Below, in pieces: positions 1-6,343 of a DNA stretch of 11,661 bases. The notes beneath the pieces were generated by a model. That model saw only the letters and a list, made by a program, of their open reading frames with translations, made no database searches and was not told the DNA's origin. The stretch covers positions 1-11,661 of the forward strand of contig JAGBZE010000073.1 in the NCBI GenBank assembly GCA_017628435.1, given 5' to 3'. The position numbers and the translations under genes are program-made. This DNA comes from Akkermansia sp. (GTDB taxonomy: Bacteria; Verrucomicrobiota; Verrucomicrobiia; Verrucomicrobiales; Akkermansiaceae). Each line of letters begins with the position of its first letter. The stretch's first letter is position 1.

Positions 1-996
1 AAGGCTGTGATAGATTACGATGCCCTGGTGCGCGATGTGGTGCGCTCCATCGGCTATGCCACCCCGGCAGATGACGAGGTGTTCAACGCAGAGACGCTGG
101 ATGTTACCAACTACCTCTCCACCCAAAGCCCCGACATTGCCCAGGGTGTGGATGCCTGTGCCGCAGAGGGTAAGGACGGTGCAGAGCAGGGTGCCGGCGA
201 CCAAGGTATCATGTTCGGCTATGCCTCTAACGAGACCCCGGAGCTCATGCCCGCCCCCATCATGTTTGCCCACCGCATCATGATTGAGCTGGCCCGCGTG
301 CGCCACAGTGGCGAGGTTGCTTGGCTGCGCCCCGACAGTAAGAGCCAAGTGGCCGTAGAATACGGTGCAGACGGCAAGCCCGCCCGCATTCTCAACGTGG
401 TGCTCAGCACCCAGCATACAGAGGATGTGAGCATTGAGACCATACGCTCCTTCTGCGAGGCCCTTGCCCGCCGCGTGCTCCCCGCAGAGCTGGTGACCGA
501 ACAGACAGAGTTCTTCATCAACCCCACGGGCCGTTTCGTCATCGGTGGCCCGCACGGCGACTCCGGCCTTACAGGCCGCAAGATTATTGTGGATACCTAC
601 GGCGGCATGGGACGCCACGGCGGCGGTGCATTCTCCGGCAAGGACTGCAGCAAGGTGGACCGCTCCGGCGCCTACATGTGCCGCTGGGTGGCCAAGCACG
701 TGGTAGCCGCCGGTCTGGCAGACCGCTGCGAGCTGCAGGTGGGCTACGCCATCGGCAAGGCCAGCCCCGTATCCATCATGATTGATGTAGAGACATTCGG
801 CACCGCCAAGGTGGACAAGCAGGTCATCATCGACCGCATCAACGAGGCCTTCTCCTTCAAGCCCGCCGATATGGAGCGCGTGCTGGGTCTGCGCGAACCC
901 ATCTTCCGCAAGACCACCAACTACGGCCACTTCACTAAGGCCGACCTCCCCTGGGAACAGCTCGACCCCCGCTGCCTGAGCATCCTCATGGGCTAA
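1..996 (+). CDS. metK: S-adenosylmethionine synthetase, 5'-truncated by window edge
   Basis: Makes S-adenosylmethionine from methionine and ATP in the cytoplasm. The reading frame is open from base 1 (331 visible residues). An in-frame GTG at base 7 is internal, because the family is about 380-400 residues and roughly the first 50-60 are missing. Visible family signatures are GAGDQG (fragment residues 64-69) followed by FGYASNET, the LSTQH segment, FINPTGRFVIGGP, GRKIIVDTYGG, and the glycine-rich GGGAFSGKD loop (207-215) that binds ATP phosphates. The C-terminus ends YGHF...PWE, as in other MetK proteins. No frameshift or missing key residue is seen in the visible part. The gene ends in its own terminator and is separate from prlC. 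The family assignment is near certain. Confidence 0.97.
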   Translation, partial: KAVIDYDALVRDVVRSIGYATPADDEVFNAETLDVTNYLSTQSPDIAQGVDACAAEGKDGAEQGAGDQGIMFGYASNETPELMPAPIMFAHRIMIELARVRHSGEVAWLRPDSKSQVAVEYGADGKPARILNVVLSTQHTEDVSIETIRSFCEALARRVLPAELVTEQTEFFINPTGRFVIGGPHGDSGLTGRKIIVDTYGGMGRHGGGAFSGKDCSKVDRSGAYMCRWVAKHVVAAGLADRCELQVGYAIGKASPVSIMIDVETFGTAKVDKQVIIDRINEAFSFKPADMERVLGLREPIFRKTTNYGHFTKADLPWEQLDPRCLSILMG

Positions 997-1009
997 AAAA
1001 TGTTTTTTC

Positions 1010-1045
1010 ATCCCCCGCTCCGGCATAAGGAGCGGGGGATTTTTC
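1010..1045 (+). terminator. Intrinsic (Rho-independent) terminator of metK
   Basis: An 11-bp perfect stem (1011-1021 with 1029-1039; TCCCCCGCTCC pairing with GGAGCGGGGGA) has a 7-base loop (1022-1028) and is followed directly by TTTTTCTTT. An A1010-T1040 pair can extend it. It begins 14 bases after the metK stop. The stem is very GC-rich, so this should stop most metK transcripts and isolate the hairpin region downstream. Confidence 0.93.
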
Positions 1046-1077
1046 TTTCCCAGCATGCTGACAATCAGTCAAGCACA

Positions 1078-1104
1078 TTTGCATACAATCCGGCGAGATG
1101 CAAA
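1078..1104. repeat. Inverted repeat TTTGCAT...ATGCAAA
   Basis: Seven-base perfect inverted arms (1078-1084 and 1098-1104) surround a 13-base centre, in the gap between metK and prlC. A TACAAT hexamer (1084-1089) overlaps the left arm, so it could be a protein-binding operator or a weak hairpin. No partner -35 box lies at normal spacing. The surrounding stretch 1046-1201 otherwise holds nothing I can name: a lone TTGACA (1134-1139) without a -10 box and some overlapping GC-rich inverted segments (for example GAGCCG 1146-1151 with CGGCTC 1163-1168). Confidence 0.4.
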
Positions 1105-1201
1105 GGAACTTTAATCTTCCGCTCCCTGCAAGATTGACAGCGGAGGAGCCGCCTTCCTGCTCCGGCTCGGCTACATGCTGGTTTACGCTCGTGCGCATTA
1201 A

Positions 1202-1352
1202 CGGTAGTACCGCTGCTTTTGCAGCGGCAACCAGTCGGCCCTTCGGGCCTCAATGAATTACACTGGCTGTGCCAGCGTATGAAATCCCGGCATTCGCCGG
1301 GATGAAATACGTCCTGCGGACGTGTGAACGGCTCGCCCGTTGGCGAGCCGTT
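1202..1352. repeat. Tandem array of six short hairpins with ATGAA spacers
   Basis: Six perfect stem-loops of different sequence lie head to tail. H1: 1210-1216/1221-1227 (CCGCTGC, loop TTTT). H2: 1237-1241/1245-1249 (GGCCC, loop TTC). H3: 1263-1267/1271-1275 (CTGGC, loop TGT). H4: 1284-1291/1296-1303 (ATCCCGGC, loop ATTC). H5: 1309-1314/1318-1323 (ACGTCC, loop TGC). H6: 1327-1337/1342-1352 (AACGGCTCGCC, loop CGTT). H3-H6 are each preceded by ATGAA or GTGAA, at 1253, 1279, 1302 and 1324 (steps of 26, 23 and 22 bases). A small CGGTA-G-TACCG palindrome (1202-1212) precedes and overlaps H1. Stems vary while loops stay at 3-4 bases and the spacer motif recurs, which looks like an intergenic palindromic-repeat family rather than chance. 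Whether copies exist elsewhere cannot be seen from this window. Confidence 0.75.
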
Positions 1353-1371
1353 ATTAGAACGCAATGCCATA

Positions 1372-1400
1372 TTGCCGCGCACGGGTAACTCTGGTATCAT
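1372..1400 (+). promoter_or_regulatory. Probable sigma70-like promoter of prlC
   Basis: TTGCCG (1372-1377) and TATCAT (1395-1400) are separated by 17 bases. A TG at 1392-1393 makes an extended -10. The predicted transcription start is near 1407, giving only about 4 bases of leader before the ATG at 1411. It lies 20 bases after the last hairpin of the array. Assigned by pattern only. Confidence 0.5.
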
Positions 1401-1410
1401 TGGCGGCAAG

Positions 1411-3501
1411 ATGACCCTCGAACACCCCTTTATCGATGATACGCAGCTGCCGGCCTGGTCGCAGCTGAGCCCGGAGAAAGCCCGCACGGATATCCGCCTG
1501 GCCATTGAGCAGGCCCAGGCCGCGATAGCAGCCATCTGCCAGGTGCAGGAGCCAACCTATGCCAACACTTTCGACGCGCTGGAGAACAGCAGCGCTGCAC
1601 TCATGCGCGGCTGGCAGCGGCTCAACCACCTGCGCTCGGTCATGGATTCCCCCGAACTGCGCGAGGTCATTAACGAACTCATGCCCGAGGTGGTCATCTA
1701 CTCCAGCAGCGTAACCCTCAACCCGCAGCTCTACGCCGTGCTCAAGAACGCCGCCGCCCAGCCCTGGGTGCAGGAGCTTTCCCCCGTGAAGCAGCGCTTC
1801 ATCGCCGAGACACTGGCCGATTTCCGCGAGAGCGGCGCCGACCTGCCGGAAGATAAGAAAGCCCGCTACGCCGAGCTTTCCACCGAGCTGGCCCAGCTCT
1901 CCCAGACCTTCGGCGAACACGTGCTTGACTCCACCAACGCCTGGGAATATGTGACCAGCAATGAAAGCGAGCTGGCAGGTCTGCCCGAATCCGCCCGCGA
2001 GGCCGCACGCCAGGATGCTCTCTCCAAGGGCCACGGCAGCGAAGAGGCCCCCGCCTGGCGTTTCAGCCTGCAGTTCACCTCTGTGCAACCCGTGCTTACC
2101 TTTGCGGATAACACTGCCCTGCGCGAACGCGTGTGGCGCGCCATGCAGACCAAAGGCACGGGTGAGTTCGACAACGCCCCGCTCATCGACAAGATTCTCA
2201 CCCTGCGCGCCGAAAAAGCCGCTCTGCTGGGCTACGAGCGCTACTCCGACTATGTGACCAGCCGCCGCATGGCCGGCAGCGGCCAGAACGCGCTGGATTT
2301 CATCAACCGCCTGCACAGCCAGGTGCGCCCCGCCTTCATCGAGGAGCAGGAAGCCATCCGCCGCTTTGCCGAGGAGCAGACCGGCACCGCCATTCCTGCG
2401 CTCGCACCCTGGTCGGTGAGCTACTGGAGCGAAAAGCGCCGCAAGGCCCTGTATGATTTTGATACGGAGGAGCTTCGACCCTACTACGCCATGCAGAACG
2501 TACTGGACGGCATGTTCTCCATCTACGCCGGGCTCTACGGCATCCGCTTCACCCGCAAGGAAACCGCCTGCATCCAGCCCGGCGAGGAAGTGCCCGCCGG
2601 CGCAGTGGAAGTGTGGCACCCCGAGGTGCTGTTCTACGAAGTGCACGATGAGGAGAGCGGCGAGCATCTGGGCTCCTTCTACGCCGACTGGTATCCGCGC
2701 GACGTGAAGCGCGCCGGCGCGTGGATGGACGCGCTCTCCACCGGGCTGCCGCCCATGAATGGCCAGCCCCGCGTGCCGCATCTGGCGCTGATGTGCGGAA
2801 ACATGAGCCGCCCCGTAGGCGACAAGCCCGCCCTGCTCAGCCACTACGAGGTGGAAACCGTGTTCCACGAGTTCGGCCACCTGCTGCACCAGGTGCTCAG
2901 CAATGTGGAGGTGCGTTCCCTCTCCGGCTGCAATGTGGCCTGGGACTTCGTGGAACTACCCAGCCAGATTAACGAGAACTGGACATGGGAGCCCGAGGCC
3001 ATTGCCCGCTATGCCCGCCACTGGCAGACCGGCGAACTCATGCCCCGCGAACTCATGGACAATATGCTGGCCGCCCGCAACTACGGCTCCGCCACCTTCT
3101 TCATGCGCCAGCTCTGCTTCGGCAAGATTGACCTGGAACTGCACACCAACACAGCAGCCTACCTCGGCCGCGATGTGGAGGTGGTGGACCGCGAAATCCT
3201 GGCAGATTACCGCGTGCCCACCACTGAGCAGGGTAACAGCGTGCTGCGCGCGTTCTCCCACATCTTCGACGGCGGCTATGAAAGCGGTTACTATTCCTAT
3301 AAGTGGGCCGAAGTACTCGATGCCGATGCCTTCTCCCGTTTCGCACAGGAGGGTATCTTCAACCCCACCACGGGCCGCGATTTCCGCCGCTGCATCCTCT
3401 CGCAAGGCAACTCCCGCCCCGCTGCCGAGCTCTACCGCGACTTCATGCAGCGTGACCCCGACACCGCCGCCCTGCTCCGTAGAAGCGGAATCGAGTCCTG
3501 A
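1411..3501 (+). CDS. prlC: Oligopeptidase A, M3-family zinc metallopeptidase
   Basis: Cytoplasmic endopeptidase that degrades short peptides, including cleaved signal peptides in enterobacteria. It is 696 residues, close to E. coli PrlC/OpdA (680), with no signal peptide. The gluzincin motif HEFGH is at residues 486-490, and the third zinc ligand is Glu515 in VELPSQ, 29 residues after the first His as in thimet oligopeptidases. The upstream segment NMSRPVGDKPALLSHYEVETVF and the C-terminal GYYSY (626-630) and GIFNPTTGRDFR segments match OpdA. The frame could extend to a GTG at 1324, but that would put coding sequence through the hairpin array, and family homology starts with EHPFID just after ATG 1411. 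It is monocistronic by appearance: a terminator lies upstream and a new promoter follows. The start lacks a good SD sequence (only GGCGGC close by). Confidence 0.94.
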   Translation: MTLEHPFIDDTQLPAWSQLSPEKARTDIRLAIEQAQAAIAAICQVQEPTYANTFDALENSSAALMRGWQRLNHLRSVMDSPELREVINELMPEVVIYSSSVTLNPQLYAVLKNAAAQPWVQELSPVKQRFIAETLADFRESGADLPEDKKARYAELSTELAQLSQTFGEHVLDSTNAWEYVTSNESELAGLPESAREAARQDALSKGHGSEEAPAWRFSLQFTSVQPVLTFADNTALRERVWRAMQTKGTGEFDNAPLIDKILTLRAEKAALLGYERYSDYVTSRRMAGSGQNALDFINRLHSQVRPAFIEEQEAIRRFAEEQTGTAIPALAPWSVSYWSEKRRKALYDFDTEELRPYYAMQNVLDGMFSIYAGLYGIRFTRKETACIQPGEEVPAGAVEVWHPEVLFYEVHDEESGEHLGSFYADWYPRDVKRAGAWMDALSTGLPPMNGQPRVPHLALMCGNMSRPVGDKPALLSHYEVETVFHEFGHLLHQVLSNVEVRSLSGCNVAWDFVELPSQINENWTWEPEAIARYARHWQTGELMPRELMDNMLAARNYGSATFFMRQLCFGKIDLELHTNTAAYLGRDVEVVDREILADYRVPTTEQGNSVLRAFSHIFDGGYESGYYSYKWAEVLDADAFSRFAQEGIFNPTTGRDFRRCILSQGNSRPAAELYRDFMQRDPDTAALLRRSGIES

Positions 3502-3536
3502 ATGCAGAATTTTGGATTTTGAATGTATCTTTGCTC

Positions 3537-3565
3537 TTGCACTGTCAAAGCGTATAGCATAAAAT
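3537..3565 (+). promoter_or_regulatory. Probable sigma70-like promoter of hslO
   Basis: TTGCAC (3537-3542), 17-base spacer, TAAAAT (3560-3565). The predicted start near 3572 leaves a leader of about 9 bases before the ATG at 3581. It sits in the 79-base gap after prlC, which also contains a tandem heptamer AATTTTG GATTTTG (3508-3521) and no terminator hairpin, so read-through from prlC remains possible. Confidence 0.6.
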
Positions 3566-3580
3566 GCACGAAACATCACC

Positions 3581-4372
3581 ATGTCTGAAGCAGAACAACA
3601 ACCGGTAGAGGAATTCACGAAGGTAGAATCCATCTTTGTGCGCGGGCGCAATTGCCTGCTGCTGCGGGCAGATTTCTCGCCCATTTTCGTGGATTACTAC
3701 CTGCACCTCATGCAGCACAAGCTGCGCAATGAGGAAACGGAAGACACGGTACTCAAGAAGCTGCTGGCCTACTTCACACTGCACCTCGTCTCCCGCCCCT
3801 GGCAGGAATACCATGCCTGGACCTTCAATGTGTGCACCCCGCGCCTGGCCAACTACTTCATCTCCGGCTCTTCGCTGACAGAGGACGTGGTGGGACGCGC
3901 CTTCCGTGAAGACGTGCGCGAAACGGATAAGAACATGCTCTTTGCCCAGAACCTGCTGCCCAACAAGGAGCCGCAGACCTCCGTCATTGCCCTGCCCTCC
4001 GGTCCAGTGGAAGACTGGGTGCAGGATTTCTACCGCCAGAGCGAGCAGCGCCAGTCCCGTGCCTTTGACCTGGGCGAGGACAAGTTTGCCCTCATCACCG
4101 CCCAGCCGGATGCCGACCATGACTGGCTGCAGGAGCTCACGGTTGACGATGTGCGCTCCATCAGCGAGGTTGAGCAGACCAAGCTGCTGGAGACCCGCAA
4201 ATTCCGTTTCAGCTGCGGCTGCACAGTGGAAAAGGTTCTTCCGGTTGTGCGCGCCATGAAACGCGACTTTGCAGATCTGCTTTCCGAGCAGGGCTTCCTG
4301 GAAATCAACTGCCCGCGCTGTGGTGCCTCCTACAGGGTGACACCCGATATGGTGCTGGAGCAGGAAAATTAA
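3581..4372 (+). CDS. hslO: Hsp33-like redox-regulated chaperone
   Basis: Cytoplasmic holdase chaperone. In the family it is switched on when oxidants form disulfides in a C-terminal zinc site, and it then protects unfolding proteins. The 263-residue product has the diagnostic cysteines: CGC (Cys212, Cys214) and, 29 residues later, CPRC (Cys244, Cys247). E. coli Hsp33 has the same CxC...CxxC arrangement with 30 residues between the pairs. The N-terminal substrate-binding domain (about 1-200) is divergent, but includes the segments GRAFREDVRETDKN and NLLPNKEPQTSVIAL in the position expected for this fold. No signal peptide. ATG 3581 is the first start after the promoter and gives the family's usual N-terminal length. 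It is probably cotranscribed with the lipoprotein 18 bases downstream. The family call rests mainly on the cysteine pattern and overall length. Confidence 0.85.
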   Translation: MSEAEQQPVEEFTKVESIFVRGRNCLLLRADFSPIFVDYYLHLMQHKLRNEETEDTVLKKLLAYFTLHLVSRPWQEYHAWTFNVCTPRLANYFISGSSLTEDVVGRAFREDVRETDKNMLFAQNLLPNKEPQTSVIALPSGPVEDWVQDFYRQSEQRQSRAFDLGEDKFALITAQPDADHDWLQELTVDDVRSISEVEQTKLLETRKFRFSCGCTVEKVLPVVRAMKRDFADLLSEQGFLEINCPRCGASYRVTPDMVLEQEN

Positions 4373-4390
4373 GCCTGATTCCGCCGCATC

Positions 4391-5080
4391 ATGCCCGCCC
4401 GCCTCATACTGCTTGCGCTGTCTGCCCTTTTCTTCAGCGCAAGCTGTACGCCGGTGCGGACAGTGTATGATTCGCAGGGCAACGAAATCAAGGAGGACGA
4501 TGAGCCCGGCGGCGAAAAGGATCTTATTTCCACCTTTGAAAAGCGCTTCGATGCCGCTTTCTCAGAACAAAAGGGAGAAGACGGCGTACCCAGAACCGTA
4601 TCGACCAAGGTAAGTTCTTTCCAGCAGGAACTGGATAATGCCCGCAGCACGGATACACCCTTTGCTACCGGTCGTTTTGATACAGGCTGGAATCTCGACC
4701 TGCGCAACAGCGGATTTGCCGATTCAGGCAAACGCTTCCGTGCAGAGAAAAATGGCATCGATAAATCAGAAAATCCCATGTATTCCAGGGATTTACGTCC
4801 CGATTTCATGAATGAGAATCATGGCATCAGCCGGAACACTCAGTACAGAGACGCCAGTGCCGACCACCGTTCGTCCATGGAAGGCATGAACCTGAGCGAC
4901 CGCAGCAAAACCCACTACCTGAACGATAGCATCCCTTATACCACTGAACAGGGTAATCATTATGTAGAGGGCCGCCGCAACAAGACAAAGCAACCCACCA
5001 TCATTGATTACCAGGAGTACTACCGCCAGCATCGCAACAGCGTGCGTCAACTCCTGGGCCGGGATAACGAGTCCCAGTAA
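4391..5080 (+). CDS. Hypothetical lipoprotein
   Basis: A 229-residue protein I do not recognise. The N-terminus is a type II (lipoprotein) signal peptide: MPAR, a hydrophobic stretch LILLALSALFF, then lipobox SASC with the lipidated cysteine at residue 19. The residue after Cys is Thr; no inner-membrane retention Asp is present, so outer-membrane or periplasm-facing anchoring is likely if E. coli rules hold. The mature part is strongly hydrophilic, rich in Asp, Arg, Ser and Asn, with no further hydrophobic segment and no enzyme motif that I can see; much of it may be disordered. The C-terminus is Tyr/Arg-rich (DYQEYYRQHR). It follows hslO by 18 bases with no promoter of its own visible, so it is likely in the same transcript, although a functional link to the chaperone is not evident. 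Confidence 0.8.
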   Translation: MPARLILLALSALFFSASCTPVRTVYDSQGNEIKEDDEPGGEKDLISTFEKRFDAAFSEQKGEDGVPRTVSTKVSSFQQELDNARSTDTPFATGRFDTGWNLDLRNSGFADSGKRFRAEKNGIDKSENPMYSRDLRPDFMNENHGISRNTQYRDASADHRSSMEGMNLSDRSKTHYLNDSIPYTTEQGNHYVEGRRNKTKQPTIIDYQEYYRQHRNSVRQLLGRDNESQ

Positions 5081-5086
5081 TTTTGC

Positions 5087-5115
5087 TTGCAGCCTGCAGT
5101 ATAATCCGCTAACAT
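5087..5115 (+). promoter_or_regulatory. Probable promoter of the C39-like peptidase gene, leaderless geometry
   Basis: TTGCAG (5087-5092), 17-base spacer, TAACAT (5110-5115). With the usual 6-base gap the transcript would begin at 5122, the A of the start codon. A perfect -10 consensus TATAAT also lies at 5100-5105 but has no -35 box at 15-18 bases; it would start about 10 bases before the ATG. Either way the leader is very short. It begins right after the lipoprotein stop codon. Confidence 0.5.
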
Positions 5116-5121
5116 AGCTGC

Positions 5122-6339
5122 ATGCTGAAACTTGCAAGCTTCCTGATACTGGCTACCTCCACTCTGGCATTAGACCTGTCTGAAACCATCGTAAGCGGCG
5201 ATTTCTGGAGAAAGAACGCCGAAACCAGTCTGCAGGAAGCCTACGTCCAACGCCCGGATGCTTCACACCTGCGCACAACCGGAATCTCTTTCGGCTCCCT
5301 GGAGACAGGCGAGGTAATTATCAACCTTGCCGGGGAACGCCCCGCTTCTCTACAGGCCATGATTTACAATAAGGGTGATGACGGTGCTATCGAGGCCGAT
5401 AAATTCAAAGACATGCTGGCGGAGGCCCGCAGTGCCATTGACGAGGCGACCGGCGTACGAGGCAAAGCCCGCAGCGGCGGCAGTGATACCGCAGTCAAAT
5501 TGAAGGCCTGGGAATGGAAATGGGATGCAGGTATTATCCGTTTGGAAGCCAGCTCCACCGGCAGGAAAAAGGATTTTGAAGCCGAATTCATCCGCCTGAC
5601 CGCAGGTCCGGATGCCAAGGCACTGAACAGCGGCGGGGCACGGGATTCCGCCAGCAAGCGCGACCTGCGCAACAGCATCACCACCGAGGAGGATGGTACC
5701 GTCTGGCTGAAGAATGTACCCATGGTTGACCAGGGCCAGAAGGGCTACTGCGTACCCGCCACCCTGGCACGCGTCTTCGCATTCTACGGCATGGACAAGG
5801 TGGACCAGCACGCCCTGGCTGCCGTGTGCGACAGCAGTGCTGATGGCGGCACGACATCCCAGGGCATGGAGCAGGCCATGCGCGATGTGTGCAAGAAATT
5901 CCACACCAAATTCATTGTTATTGACGATTACGTGACCAACCTCAAATCCGCTCTCGAATCCTACAACAAATTCGCCAAGCGCGCAGATAAAGACTCCCTG
6001 GGCCTGTACGATGATGTATTCGGGCAGGCAGACCCGAAGGTGCTGCGCCAGGCCCGCGCCGGCAAAAATGCCCAGATTTCCAAGTGGATGAAGGATATCA
6101 AGAAAAACATTGATTCCGGCACCCCCGTCATCTGGATGGTCATGCTCGGTATCTACCAGGAAGAAATCGGGCTTCCCCAGTCCCGCGGCGGCCATGCACG
6201 CCTCATCATCGGTTATAACATGAAGAAGAAAACCATCATCTACACCGATTCATGGGGCGCCGAGCATGCCCGCAAGACCATCAAGGCAGAGGATGCCATC
6301 GGCATGACTACCGGGCGCTATGTCATCAAGCTGCGCTGA
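5122..6339 (+). CDS. Secreted C39-like (papain-fold) cysteine peptidase
   Basis: 405 residues. A short signal peptide (residues 1 to about 17, MLKLASFLILATSTLAL) sends it out of the cytoplasm; there is no lipobox. Residues about 20-170 form an unrecognised N-terminal domain. Residues about 190-405 look like a peptidase C39-like domain: VPMVDQGQKGYCVPATLARVF-type active-site segment with nucleophile Cys210 and oxyanion Gln204, then GHARLIIGY with His358, and YTDSWG with Asp376. All three catalytic residues are therefore present and in the correct order, so the enzyme looks active. Unlike true bacteriocin-exporter C39 domains it is not fused to an ABC transporter, and no GG-leader peptide gene is seen nearby. 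The substrate is unknown; cell-envelope or secreted-protein processing is possible. It is followed after 4 bases by a membrane-protein gene, so the two are very likely coexpressed. Confidence 0.8.
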   Translation: MLKLASFLILATSTLALDLSETIVSGDFWRKNAETSLQEAYVQRPDASHLRTTGISFGSLETGEVIINLAGERPASLQAMIYNKGDDGAIEADKFKDMLAEARSAIDEATGVRGKARSGGSDTAVKLKAWEWKWDAGIIRLEASSTGRKKDFEAEFIRLTAGPDAKALNSGGARDSASKRDLRNSITTEEDGTVWLKNVPMVDQGQKGYCVPATLARVFAFYGMDKVDQHALAAVCDSSADGGTTSQGMEQAMRDVCKKFHTKFIVIDDYVTNLKSALESYNKFAKRADKDSLGLYDDVFGQADPKVLRQARAGKNAQISKWMKDIKKNIDSGTPVIWMVMLGIYQEEIGLPQSRGGHARLIIGYNMKKKTIIYTDSWGAEHARKTIKAEDAIGMTTGRYVIKLR

Positions 6340-6343
6340 ACCT

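Noticed and set aside
1134..1139. Perfect -35 consensus TTGACA in the metK-prlC gap
   Set aside because: No -10-like hexamer lies 15-19 bases downstream (the sequence there is GC-rich).
986..1198. 70-residue minus-strand frame across the metK terminator
   Set aside because: It includes the terminator stem and the end of metK and has no start signal.
1327..1352. Hairpin H6 as an intrinsic terminator
   Set aside because: The 11-bp stem is strong but the following bases (ATTAGAAC) are not a T-run; it fits the hairpin array better.
1202..1352. CRISPR array
   Set aside because: No direct repeat of 20 or more bases; the repeated element is only five bases and the rest are inverted, non-identical stems.
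1324..1410. Upstream GTG start extending prlC by 29 residues
   Set aside because: The extension would encode hairpin H6 and the promoter; family similarity begins at ATG 1411.
1354..2889. 511-residue open frame on the minus strand opposite prlC
   Set aside because: It lies wholly antisense to a well-conserved metallopeptidase; long antisense frames are expected in GC-rich codon-biased DNA, and the product is His/Gly/Ala-rich with no recognisable family.
3508..3521. Tandem heptamer AATTTTG/GATTTTG after prlC
   Set aside because: Only two imperfect copies; too short to call a repeat element or terminator.
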